Source: an uncultured Bacillota bacterium (GTDB taxonomy: Bacteria > Bacillota_I > Bacilli_A > RF39 > UBA660). From it: a stretch of DNA of 6,559 nt. Shown here piece by piece: positions 1 through 5,596 of the stretch (position 1 is its first letter; the number at the start of each line of letters is the position of its first letter). The notes below the pieces were generated by a model. The model had not been told where the DNA came from and did no database searches. It was given only the letters and a program-made list of their open reading frames with translations. The DNA is taken from NCBI GenBank assembly GCA_946626905.1, contig CAMOVA010000038.1, forward strand, positions 1 through 6,559, written 5' to 3'. A program made the translations under genes and the position numbers.

Positions 1-25
1 TATGATATGATAATAAAGTAAAAGT

Positions 26-31
26 AGGTGA
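26..31 (+). promoter_or_regulatory. Ribosome binding site deciding the ezrA start
   Basis: AGGTGA lies 4 nt before the ATG at 36. A GTG at 33 is in frame and directly precedes that ATG, but it would leave only 1 nt after the Shine-Dalgarno core. The ATG is therefore the better start. The 4-nt gap after GGTGA matches that of the desulfurase and spore-protein genes in this window. Confidence 0.75.
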
Positions 32-35
32 AGTG

Positions 36-1742
36 ATGAATAATCCTAAATTAATAATAATTTTAAGCGTTTTGTTTTTATTTATAATTACTACAGTAAT
101 TGTTATTTTAATAGTAAAATTAAAAAAGAAAAGTATGTTAAATAAAGTTAATAATTTAGACATAATGAAAAATGAAATATTATCAATTCCTTTACAAAAT
201 GAAATTGATAAGGCTTTAGAATATGCTAAAGGTGAGCAATTAGGTGAAAAAATAAAAAATTATAGCGAAACCTATAATAATTTAAAAAATACTGCATTTA
301 AAGAAATAGATGATTCTATAAATGAACTTGAATTTTTAGCAAATAGTAATAAAAAACAAGATTTTCAAGACAAATATAATTTAACTGAAATTGAACTTAC
401 TAAAAAACGTTATTTAATTAATCATATGATTGAAGAATTGAAAGAGTTAACAAGTTATGAAGATAAATATCGTGGCATTGTTATAAAATTAAAAAATAAA
501 TACCGTATTTTACTTAGAGAATTTGAAAATAATAAGGATTTATACGGAATATTTGTAGATACTATTAGTATGCAGTTTGAAAATATTGAAAAAAGATTTA
601 ATGATTTTGAAATTGTTATAAATGAAAATTTATATAATGAAGTAGTACTTGTTGTTAGATCACTAGAAGGAATGATTGAGCATATTGGAGCAGTTATTTT
701 AGAACTTCCAGATATACTAGTACTTGTGAATGATTTAATTCCATCAAGGATAAAAGAACTAAATGAGACTAGACAATCAATGTTAGAAGATGGATATACT
801 CTTAATTTTATGAAATTAGATTATAACTTTAAAGAAATAGAAAAAATAGAAAATGATATAGTTGATCGAAGTAAAGTTTTAAATATAGATAATAGTTTAA
901 TTGAATTAAAAACTATTTTAGAATTTTTAGATTCATTATTTAAAGATATTGAAATGGAAAAAGTATATAAAAAAGATTTTGATACAACATCTACTTCGTT
1001 TAATGATCGTATGGAAAATGTTAAAAAAACTTTATCAGATATGAATAGTCAACTTGATGATTTAAAGAACTTATATGGTCTTAAGGATGAAGATTTGAAA
1101 GATTTAGAAGATTTAGAGATTAAATATAATGAGTTAGTTAAAGAATATAGAAGTTTAATTAGAAAAATAAAAAAACAGGAGTCATCATTTGGTAAATTTA
1201 ATATGAATTTAAATGAACTTGGTATTTCTTTAAAGCAAATAGAGGATAATCTTGAATTAACATTAAAAAGTTTAGGTAGTATGCAAGATGATGAAGAAAG
1301 AGCAAGAGATCAACTTGAAGAAGTTCAACAATTATTAAAAACATGTAGAAGAAGTATTCAAAGTATTAATATTCCAGTTGTTGCAAATAATTATTTTGTT
1401 GAACTTAGTGAAGCCAATGAAGCAATTTTAGAAATCATAAAAGAACTTGAGCATAAACCAATTATTATAAAAACGTTAAATACAAGAGTTGATACTGCTC
1501 GTGACTTAGTTTTTAAATTATATAATACAACAAAGAATATCGTTAATAATGCTTATTTTGCTGAAAATTTAATTATATATGCTAATCGTTATAGAGATAT
1601 AAATGATGTAAATAAGGTTTTAAATAAGGCTGAAATTATGTTTTATAAAGGAAATTATGATGGTGCAGTAAAAGTCGTTTTAGATATACTAGATAAGTAT
1701 GAATCAGGAATTAAAGAAAGGATAAATAAATTAATCGATTAG
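36..1742 (+). CDS. ezrA: Septation ring formation regulator EzrA
   Basis: Membrane-anchored regulator of cell division. EzrA binds FtsZ at the inner face of the membrane, prevents extra Z-rings at the poles, and helps couple the divisome to wall synthesis. The 568-residue length matches the family (about 560-570). One hydrophobic helix spans residues ~6-28 and is followed by a Lys-rich stop (KLKKK). The rest is acidic/basic helical coiled coil, as expected for the spectrin-like repeat arch. Near the C terminus, YANRYR (515-520) corresponds to the conserved QNR patch, followed by the usual AEIMFYKGNYDGAV segment. The Q of that patch appears to be Ile (IIYANRYR). The start is the ATG preceded by AGGTGA; a GTG one codon upstream is less well placed. 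It ends in TAG with a terminator directly after. The gene sits upstream of a cysteine desulfurase and thiI, as in Bacillus, but without the braB gene found between them there. The promoter lies mostly outside the window. Confidence 0.93.
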   Translation: MNNPKLIIILSVLFLFIITTVIVILIVKLKKKSMLNKVNNLDIMKNEILSIPLQNEIDKALEYAKGEQLGEKIKNYSETYNNLKNTAFKEIDDSINELEFLANSNKKQDFQDKYNLTEIELTKKRYLINHMIEELKELTSYEDKYRGIVIKLKNKYRILLREFENNKDLYGIFVDTISMQFENIEKRFNDFEIVINENLYNEVVLVVRSLEGMIEHIGAVILELPDILVLVNDLIPSRIKELNETRQSMLEDGYTLNFMKLDYNFKEIEKIENDIVDRSKVLNIDNSLIELKTILEFLDSLFKDIEMEKVYKKDFDTTSTSFNDRMENVKKTLSDMNSQLDDLKNLYGLKDEDLKDLEDLEIKYNELVKEYRSLIRKIKKQESSFGKFNMNLNELGISLKQIEDNLELTLKSLGSMQDDEERARDQLEEVQQLLKTCRRSIQSINIPVVANNYFVELSEANEAILEIIKELEHKPIIIKTLNTRVDTARDLVFKLYNTTKNIVNNAYFAENLIIYANRYRDINDVNKVLNKAEIMFYKGNYDGAVKVVLDILDKYESGIKERINKLID

Positions 1743-1769
1743 AATAACTATTTAATATAGTTATTTTTT
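1743..1769 (+). terminator. Rho-independent terminator of ezrA
   Basis: A perfect 9-bp stem (AATAACTAT at 1743-1751 with ATAGTTATT at 1757-1765) closes a 5-nt loop and runs into six T residues (1764-1769). It begins at the base after the ezrA stop codon. The stem has few G-C pairs, but its position and T-run support termination between ezrA and the desulfurase gene. Confidence 0.72.
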
Positions 1770-1782
1770 ATTAATAAATTTC

Positions 1783-1816
1783 TTGCTAATTTTATAAATT
1801 TTTGCTAATATTATAA
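1783..1816 (+). repeat. 15-bp direct repeat upstream of the desulfurase gene
   Basis: TTGCTAATTTTATAA (1783-1797) recurs as TTGCTAATATTATAA (1802-1816), matching at 14 of 15 positions with a 19-bp period. The repeat fills most of the short gap between the ezrA terminator and the next ribosome binding site. It could contain the promoter of the nifZ-thiI pair: TTGCTA at 1783-1788, a 17-bp spacer and TAATAT at 1806-1811, each hexamer matching consensus at only 4 of 6 bases. It could also be a paired protein-binding site. In DNA this AT-rich, chance is a real alternative. Confidence 0.4.
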
Positions 1817-1834
1817 GGAAAAAAGAGGTGTTAT

Positions 1835-2974
1835 ATGGTTTATTTAGATTATAGTGCTACAACTCCTGTTAATAAGGATGTATTAGATAGTTTTAATAAA
1901 GTATGTTTAGAGTATCCTGGCAATGCAAATAGCTTACATAAATTAGGAAGAGAATCATATCACTTGATGGAAGCAGCAACTAAACAAGTTGCAGATTTAA
2001 TGGGAGTTGATAGTTCTGAAGTTATATTTACAAGTGGTGCAACTGAATCTAATAATTTGGCAATAATTGGATCAATTTTAAAATATAAAAATCGTGGTAA
2101 TCATATTTTAACAACTAAACTTGAACATTCAAGTATTTTAGAAACCGTCAATTATTTAGAAAAAAATGGTTTTGTTGTTGAATATATTAATATTTTAGAA
2201 AATGGTTGTGTAAATTTAGATGATTTAAAAAGTAAAATTAGAGAAGATACAGTTTTAGTAAGTATTTGTCAAGTTAATAGTGAAATAGGAATTAGACAAG
2301 ATGTTTCACAAATTGGTAAATTATTAAAAGATTATCCAAAAATTATATTTCATGTTGATGGAACTCAGGCAGTTGGTAAAACAAAAGTTAATTTAGATAA
2401 TATTGATTTATATTCTTTTTCTGGTCATAAAATATATGGCTTAAAAGGAATAGGTTGCCTAATAAAAAAGAAACATATAGAATTAGTCCCAATTATTCAT
2501 GGCGGTAAAAGTGAAACGATTTATAGAAGTGGGACACCAACAGTATCTTTATATGTTTCAATTGCTAAGGCATTAAAACTTGCCTTAATGGATTTTGATA
2601 AAAAATATCATCATGTTGAATATTTAAATAAATATTTAAAAGCTAATTTGGAAACAATGAATTTAGTAAACATTAATAGTAATGAAAATTGTGTTCCTCA
2701 TATTGTAAATATAAGTGTTAAATCAATAAAACCTGAAACATTAATGCATGCACTTGCTGAATCTAATATATATATATCAACTAAAACTGCTTGTAGCTTT
2801 GATAATTCTATGTCTTTAAGTGTATATGAGTTAACTAAAAATAAAGAAATTGCAAGTCATAGTGTTAGAATTAGTCTATCATATTTAACAACGATAGATG
2901 AAATTAATTACTTTTTAAAAATTTTAAAAGAAAAAATTAAAGAATTAACAATTGATTTGGAGGGAATAATATAA
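1835..2974 (+). CDS. nifZ: Cysteine desulfurase, NifZ type (partner of ThiI)
   Basis: PLP-dependent class V aminotransferase-fold enzyme that takes sulfur from L-cysteine, releases alanine and carries the sulfur as an enzyme persulfide. At 379 residues it has the IscS/NifS/NifZ length. Visible active-site residues are His98 (KLEHSS, stacks on PLP), Asp175 and Gln178 (HVDGTQAV), Lys199 (SFSGHKIYG, Schiff-base lysine) and Cys320 (STKTACSF, sulfur-accepting loop cysteine). The C-terminal ASHSVRISLSYLTT block is also typical. AGAGGTG at 1824-1830 sits 4 nt before the ATG. The gene ends in TAA with the thiI ATG as the very next base. This pairing points to the B. subtilis NifZ role, a dedicated sulfur donor to ThiI for tRNA 4-thiouridine rather than a general Fe-S supplier; that role is inferred from the neighbour, not from residues. 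The symbol follows B. subtilis usage and is unrelated to nitrogen-fixation nifZ of Azotobacter. Confidence 0.92.
   Translation: MVYLDYSATTPVNKDVLDSFNKVCLEYPGNANSLHKLGRESYHLMEAATKQVADLMGVDSSEVIFTSGATESNNLAIIGSILKYKNRGNHILTTKLEHSSILETVNYLEKNGFVVEYINILENGCVNLDDLKSKIREDTVLVSICQVNSEIGIRQDVSQIGKLLKDYPKIIFHVDGTQAVGKTKVNLDNIDLYSFSGHKIYGLKGIGCLIKKKHIELVPIIHGGKSETIYRSGTPTVSLYVSIAKALKLALMDFDKKYHHVEYLNKYLKANLETMNLVNINSNENCVPHIVNISVKSIKPETLMHALAESNIYISTKTACSFDNSMSLSVYELTKNKEIASHSVRISLSYLTTIDEINYFLKILKEKIKELTIDLEGII
2959..2965 (+). promoter_or_regulatory. thiI ribosome binding site inside the nifZ coding end
   Basis: GGAGGGA lies within the last codons of the desulfurase gene, 9 nt before the thiI ATG. 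Ribosomes finishing nifZ therefore stop on the initiation site of thiI, which favours translational coupling and a single mRNA. No terminator or promoter fits between the two genes. Confidence 0.7.
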
Positions 2975-4177
2975 ATGAATCGTGTTATTTTAATAAAGTA
3001 TGGGGAATTAACAACTAAAAAAGGTAATCGTAAATTATTTATAGATACTTTATATAAAAATATAAATTTAAAATTAAAAAATTTAAATGTAAAAATTAAT
3101 CGTGATATGTCTCGTATGTATATTGAGTATGAAAGCATAGATGAAAATTTAATTTTAAAAAAAATAAAAGAGGTATTTGGAATTCATTCATTTTTGGTGG
3201 CATATAAAACAAGTAGTAATATAGAAGATATAAATAATACTATTAAAGATGTATTAAAAAATCAAATAAATGAAAATGATATATATACGTTTAAAGTTGA
3301 GACTAAAAGAAGTGATAAAAAATTTATTTTTGATTCACAACAATGTAATCATAAATTTGGAGGATTAATTCTTAAAAATTTTAAAAATTTGAGTGTAAAT
3401 GTGCATAATCCAGATATAATGGTTCATGTTGAAATTAGGACAGAATTTTCATATATTTATTTAAATGAATATAAGGGACTTGGTGGATATCCAGTTGGTA
3501 CATTAGGTAGAGGAACTTTGATGTTATCAGGTGGAATAGATTCACCGGTTGCAGGATATCTTGCTTTAAAAAGAGGAATAAAATTAGATTTAGTTTATTT
3601 TGAAGCAATTCCTCATACATCACTTGAAGCAAGAAATAAAGTAATAGAACTTGCTAAGAAATTAGCAAGTTATGGTGATGAAATGCGATTAATTATTATT
3701 CCATTCACTAAACTTCAAGAAAGTATTTATAAAAATGTTGATGGGAATTACTCTATTACTATTATGCGTCGAATGATGTATCGTATTACGGAAAAACTTA
3801 GTAAAAAGTTTAAAAGCCTTGCAATTATTAATGGTGAATCTATTGGACAAGTTGCTAGCCAAACTTTAACAAGTATGAATGTAATTAATAGTGTTACAAA
3901 TATGCCTGTAATTAGGCCAGTTGCTTGTTTTGATAAGTTAGAAATAATTGATATAGCTAAAAAAATAGATACATATGATATTAGTATATTACCTTATGAG
4001 GATTGTTGTACAGTTTTTGTACCAAAGCATCCAGTGATTAATCCGAATCTTGAAAAATGTATAGAAATGGAAAGTAGATTTGACTACGAAGATTTAATTA
4101 ATGAAATAATGAATAATTTGCTAATAATAAAAATAAATGAACAATTTGAAAAAAATAAGTATAGTGATTTATTATAA
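2975..4177 (+). CDS. thiI: tRNA 4-thiouridine synthase ThiI, without rhodanese domain
   Basis: Uses ATP to adenylate uridine-8 of tRNAs and then transfers sulfur to give 4-thiouridine, a near-UV sensor and stability mark. In some bacteria ThiI also feeds thiamine thiazole synthesis. Domains in order: N-terminal ferredoxin-like domain (about 1-60, opening with IKYGELTTKKGNRKLF), THUMP tRNA-binding domain (about 60-165), the GLGGYPVGT linker (168-176) and a PP-loop adenylation domain with SGGIDS at 185-190. Cys344-Cys345 lie in LPYEDCCTVFVPKHP; the first falls at the same number as the essential Cys344 of E. coli ThiI. At 400 residues the protein lacks the C-terminal rhodanese domain of the ~480-residue E. 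coli enzyme and resembles Bacillus ThiI. Sulfur should then come directly from the adjoining desulfurase. The gene abuts nifZ with no gap and uses a Shine-Dalgarno inside it, so the two are almost certainly co-transcribed. Confidence 0.95.
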   Translation: MNRVILIKYGELTTKKGNRKLFIDTLYKNINLKLKNLNVKINRDMSRMYIEYESIDENLILKKIKEVFGIHSFLVAYKTSSNIEDINNTIKDVLKNQINENDIYTFKVETKRSDKKFIFDSQQCNHKFGGLILKNFKNLSVNVHNPDIMVHVEIRTEFSYIYLNEYKGLGGYPVGTLGRGTLMLSGGIDSPVAGYLALKRGIKLDLVYFEAIPHTSLEARNKVIELAKKLASYGDEMRLIIIPFTKLQESIYKNVDGNYSITIMRRMMYRITEKLSKKFKSLAIINGESIGQVASQTLTSMNVINSVTNMPVIRPVACFDKLEIIDIAKKIDTYDISILPYEDCCTVFVPKHPVINPNLEKCIEMESRFDYEDLINEIMNNLLIIKINEQFEKNKYSDLL

Positions 4178-4186
4178 ATGTAAAAG

Positions 4187-4227
4187 AAATAAAAGAAAAT
4201 ATAAATTAAATATATGATTTTTTATTT
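4187..4227 (+). terminator. Weak all-AT hairpin after thiI, possible terminator
   Basis: AAATAAAAGAAAATATA (4187-4203) can pair with TATATGATTTTTTATTT (4211-4227) around a 7-nt loop, with two mismatches and one G·T pair. The right arm supplies a T-run. The position, 10 nt past the thiI stop and before a monocistronic spore gene, suits a terminator. The stem is nearly all A-T, so the fold may be weak or due to composition. Confidence 0.3.
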
Positions 4228-4266
4228 AATAAAATGATAATAGGAAAAAATTGGTAAGTTATAATT

Positions 4267-4296
4267 TGTATAAAATAATGTAATTTTCACATTCTA
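4267..4296 (+). promoter_or_regulatory. Candidate sigma-G (forespore) promoter of sspA
   Basis: TGTATA (4267-4272), a 17-bp spacer and CATTCTA (4290-4296) match the B. subtilis forespore sigma-G pattern (about TGAATA, 17-18 bp, CATACTA) at 5 of 6 and 6 of 7 positions. Sigma-G drives the genes for alpha/beta-type spore proteins in Bacillus, so promoter and gene agree. The predicted transcript start (about 4302-4304) falls at the Shine-Dalgarno, which would make a leader of only ~13 nt. Confidence 0.6.
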
Positions 4297-4303
4297 GTAG
4301 TGT

Positions 4304-4311
4304 GGAGGTGA
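4304..4311 (+). promoter_or_regulatory. Full-length Shine-Dalgarno of sspA
   Basis: GGAGGTGA is a perfect 8-base complement to the usual 16S 3' end, 4 nt before the ATG. It is the strongest ribosome binding site in the window and suits a protein made in very large amounts in the forespore. Confidence 0.85.
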
Positions 4312-4315
4312 AACA

Positions 4316-4534
4316 ATGAACTCAAATTCAAATAGAGACTCTTTAAAAATGAGAGTACCAGGAGCTAAACAAGCTATCGATAAAATGAAATATGAAATAG
4401 CTAGTGAATTTGGTGTTACTTTAGGACCAGATACAACTTCTCGTGCTAATGGATCTGTAGGTGGAGAAATTACAAAGAGATTAGTACAAAATGGTTTAAA
4501 CCATTTAAGTGGTACAAATAGTCAAAATTACTAG
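4316..4534 (+). CDS. sspA: Alpha/beta-type small acid-soluble spore protein (SASP)
   Basis: Small DNA-coating protein of the spore core. It saturates spore DNA, shifts it towards an A-like form and protects it from UV and chemical damage. On germination the protease GPR degrades it to supply amino acids. The 72 residues match family length. After an Asn/Ser-rich tail come the two conserved family blocks: VPGAKQAIDKMKYEIASEFGV (14-34), which holds the GPR cleavage motif YEIASEF (26-32, expected cut after Glu27), and LGPDTTSRANGSVGGEITKRLV (36-57). There is no cysteine or tryptophan, as is usual. The position directly after thiI is the same as sspA in B. subtilis. It has its own sigma-G-like promoter and terminator, so it should be a one-gene unit made late in sporulation. 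The family is certain; the exact paralogue letter is by synteny. Confidence 0.95.
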   Translation: MNSNSNRDSLKMRVPGAKQAIDKMKYEIASEFGVTLGPDTTSRANGSVGGEITKRLVQNGLNHLSGTNSQNY

Positions 4535-4545
4535 TTTAATCTATT

Positions 4546-4583
4546 AAAAGGTTAGTTTCGTTTAAATGATACTAACTTTTTTT
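4546..4583 (+). terminator. Rho-independent terminator of sspA
   Basis: AAAAGGTTAGTTTC (4546-4559) pairs with GATACTAACTTTTT (4568-4581), including a perfect GTTAGT/ACTAAC core, one mismatch and a G·T pair. The hairpin ends in a run of seven T (4577-4583). It starts 11 nt after the sspA stop. Confidence 0.75.
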
Positions 4584-4612
4584 AATTTTGCAAATTATAA
4601 ATTATATGTTAC

Positions 4613-4641
4613 TTGTCATTAAGATTTTTTTATAGTATAAT
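4613..4641 (+). promoter_or_regulatory. Sigma-A promoter of the Ntdp/DUF402 gene
   Basis: TTGTCA (4613-4618), a 17-bp spacer and a perfect TATAAT (4636-4641) give a near-consensus vegetative promoter, with an A/T-rich stretch upstream. The predicted start (about 4648) coincides with the GGAG ribosome binding site (4648-4651), so the 5' leader would be about 11 nt. Confidence 0.8.
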
Positions 4642-4658
4642 GTCGTTGGAGATGTATT

Positions 4659-5201
4659 ATGTTCGAATATAAAGTACATGAAAAGTTTATTATACATAGT
4701 TATAAGCATGATGGTAATATTCACAGAGAATGGGATGAAGCGGTTTTACTTGATGATTGTGGTGAATATTTAGTATTCGGTAACAATAAGACAAAGGTTT
4801 TAGAATCTGATGGAAGGAGTTGGAGAACTAAAGAACCGGCAATTATGTTCTTTTATAAAAACAAATGGTATAATGTTATAGGTCAATTAAAACCAGATGG
4901 TATATATTATTATTGCAATATGGCATCACCTTTTATATTAGAAGATGGAGCTATTAAATATATTGATTATGATTTAGACTTAAGAGTTTTTCCGGATGGT
5001 TCATTTAAAATATTAGATAGAGGCGAATATAAATATCATCGAAAAAAAATGAATTATCCGAATGATATTGATTCAATATTAAAAGAAGATTTAAACGAAT
5101 TGATAGAGTTAGTTAGAAAAAAACATATTCCATTTGATAAGGGAATAATTGAATACTATTATAATATATATAATAAAGTTAAAAGAGAAATTACCAATTA
5201 A
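4659..5201 (+). CDS. DUF402 nucleoside tri-/diphosphatase (Ntdp family)
   Basis: Soluble cytoplasmic protein of 180 residues, the full size of the Ntdp branch of DUF402 (B. subtilis YgaC, S. aureus SA1684), for which metal-dependent hydrolysis of nucleoside tri- and diphosphates has been reported. Family landmarks run in order: SYKHDGNIHREWDEA (~14-28), ESDGRSWRTKEPAI (~49-62), GIYYYCNMASPF (~81-92), and an acidic strand YIDYDLDLRVFPDG in which Asp103, Asp105 and Asp107 are likely metal ligands. MNYPNDIDSIL then leads into a helical C terminus. There is no signal peptide or membrane segment. GGAG ends 7 nt before the ATG. Its own strong promoter and a terminator overlapping the stop make it monocistronic. 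All three tryptophans in the window's proteins are here and are TGG codons. Family membership is sure; the physiological substrate is not shown by the sequence. Confidence 0.9.
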   Translation: MFEYKVHEKFIIHSYKHDGNIHREWDEAVLLDDCGEYLVFGNNKTKVLESDGRSWRTKEPAIMFFYKNKWYNVIGQLKPDGIYYYCNMASPFILEDGAIKYIDYDLDLRVFPDGSFKILDRGEYKYHRKKMNYPNDIDSILKEDLNELIELVRKKHIPFDKGIIEYYYNIYNKVKREITN

Positions 5202-5219
5202 ATTAATTGGAATTTTTTT
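5194..5219 (+). terminator. Terminator overlapping the Ntdp stop codon
   Basis: CCAATTA (5194-5200) and TAATTGG (5204-5210) form a perfect 7-bp stem with a 3-nt loop, followed by AA and seven T (5213-5219). The TAA stop at 5199-5201 lies inside the hairpin. It separates the gene from the rRNA control region. Confidence 0.7.
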
Positions 5220-5272
5220 ATTTTGAATATAATTTTTTTTATTATTATTACATATAATATATAGATTTGTAA

Positions 5273-5301
5273 AAATAAATGTAAATAAATGTAAAATTTA
5301 C
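5273..5301 (+). repeat. Tandem 10-bp repeat and short palindrome upstream of the rRNA promoters
   Basis: AAATAAATGT occurs twice head to tail (5273-5282, 5283-5292) and runs into the palindrome GTAAAATTTAC (5291-5301), which ends at the edge of the weak promoter P0. The block could act as an upstream activating (UP-like) A-tract region or a binding site. Low-complexity AT sequence makes chance repeats common. Confidence 0.35.
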
Positions 5302-5330
5302 TTGTTTTAAATTTTGTAATTTGATATATT
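5302..5330 (+). promoter_or_regulatory. rRNA promoter P0 (weak candidate)
   Basis: TTGTTT (5302-5307), a 17-bp spacer and TATATT (5325-5330) preceded by TGA give an extended -10 promoter with a poor -35. The main support is that the 13-nt block AATTTGATATATT (5318-5330) is repeated exactly at the -10 of promoter P3. A G lies 7 nt after the -10 (5337), as expected for an rRNA start. Confidence 0.42.
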
Positions 5331-5395
5331 CATTAAGCAACCAGTTAGTTTTGATTAATTTTAAAATAGAAAATTAAAAAAAATTAAAAAAGTTG

Positions 5396-5424
5396 TTGAC
5401 AAAGTAATTAAACTTTGTTATATT
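5396..5424 (+). promoter_or_regulatory. rRNA promoter P1
   Basis: A perfect TTGACA (5396-5401), a 17-bp spacer and TATATT (5419-5424) form a strong sigma-A promoter. It is preceded by an A-rich tract (about 5361-5392) like an UP element. The spacer is filled by an inverted repeat, listed separately. Confidence 0.82.
5399..5418. repeat. Inverted repeat filling the P1 spacer
   Basis: ACAAAGT (5399-5405) and ACTTTGT (5412-5418) are perfect inverted copies separated by 6 bp. The left arm takes in the last three bases of the -35 and the right arm ends directly before the -10. This is where a dimeric repressor site would sit, but no regulator is known and P2 and P3 lack it. Confidence 0.45.
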
Positions 5425-5426
5425 AG

Positions 5427-5440
5427 AAAACGTTGTTTGA
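5427..5440 (+). repeat. Start-region block shared by P1 and P2 (copy 1)
   Basis: AAAACGTTGTTTGA begins 3 nt after the P1 -10. The same block with one change (AAAACGTTGTTCGA, 5534-5547) begins 3 nt after the P2 -10. It covers the expected transcription start (C5431 or G5432), so the two promoters share discriminator and initial transcribed sequence, probably through duplication. Confidence 0.7.
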
Positions 5441-5502
5441 AAAAACGAATAAAATAATACAAAAAAATGTTTTAAAAAATGTAAAAAAAAACAAAAAAAG
5501 TG

Positions 5503-5531
5503 TTGACTAAAAAAAACATTTGTGATATTAT
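5503..5531 (+). promoter_or_regulatory. rRNA promoter P2
   Basis: TTGACT (5503-5508), a 17-bp spacer and TATTAT (5526-5531) with an extended -10 TG at 5523-5524. Long A-tracts lie upstream (about 5461-5499). The -10 lies 107 bp downstream of that of P1. Confidence 0.8.
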
Positions 5532-5533
5532 TA

Positions 5534-5561
5534 AAAACGTTGTTCGAGATAGTCAAACAAC
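5534..5561 (+). repeat. Start-region block (copy 2) with hairpin in the P2 leader
   Basis: AAAACGTTGTTCGA (5534-5547) is the second copy of the P1 start block. Its GTTGTTCGA (5539-5547) can fold with TCAAACAAC (5553-5561) around a 5-nt loop, with a single C·A mismatch. The right arm is exactly complementary to GTTGTTTGA of the P1 copy (5432-5440), so P1 transcripts could form an alternative long-range pairing. No T-run follows, so it is not a terminator. Confidence 0.5.
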
Positions 5562-5596
5562 AAAAAATGAATTATCAAAATAAAGTAAAAAAATGC

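Noticed and set aside
1..32. Possible -10 elements (TATGAT at 1-6, GATAAT at 9-14) upstream of ezrA
   Set aside because: The matching -35 would lie outside the window, and such hexamers are frequent in this AT-rich DNA.
2908..3138. Reverse-strand ORF of 76 codons across the nifZ/thiI junction
   Set aside because: It overlaps two firmly identified genes, has low-complexity Phe/Ile/Lys composition and no recognisable family.
3435..3632. Reverse-strand ORF of 65 codons inside thiI
   Set aside because: It is a shadow of the conserved PP-loop region of thiI, with no ribosome binding site of its own.
4251..4279. Sigma-A-like TTGGTA-17-AATAAT upstream of sspA
   Set aside because: Both hexamers are poorer than the overlapping sigma-G match, and forespore control is expected for this gene family.
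36..5201. Use of the mycoplasma genetic code (UGA as tryptophan)
   Set aside because: All five proteins are complete with no in-frame TGA, the three tryptophans are TGG, and lengths match their families. Only the absence of TGA stops leaves slight doubt.
5374..5556. Reverse-strand ORF of 60 codons in the rRNA promoter region
   Set aside because: It is made of Phe/Asn runs from the A-tracts and covers promoters P1 and P2; not a gene.
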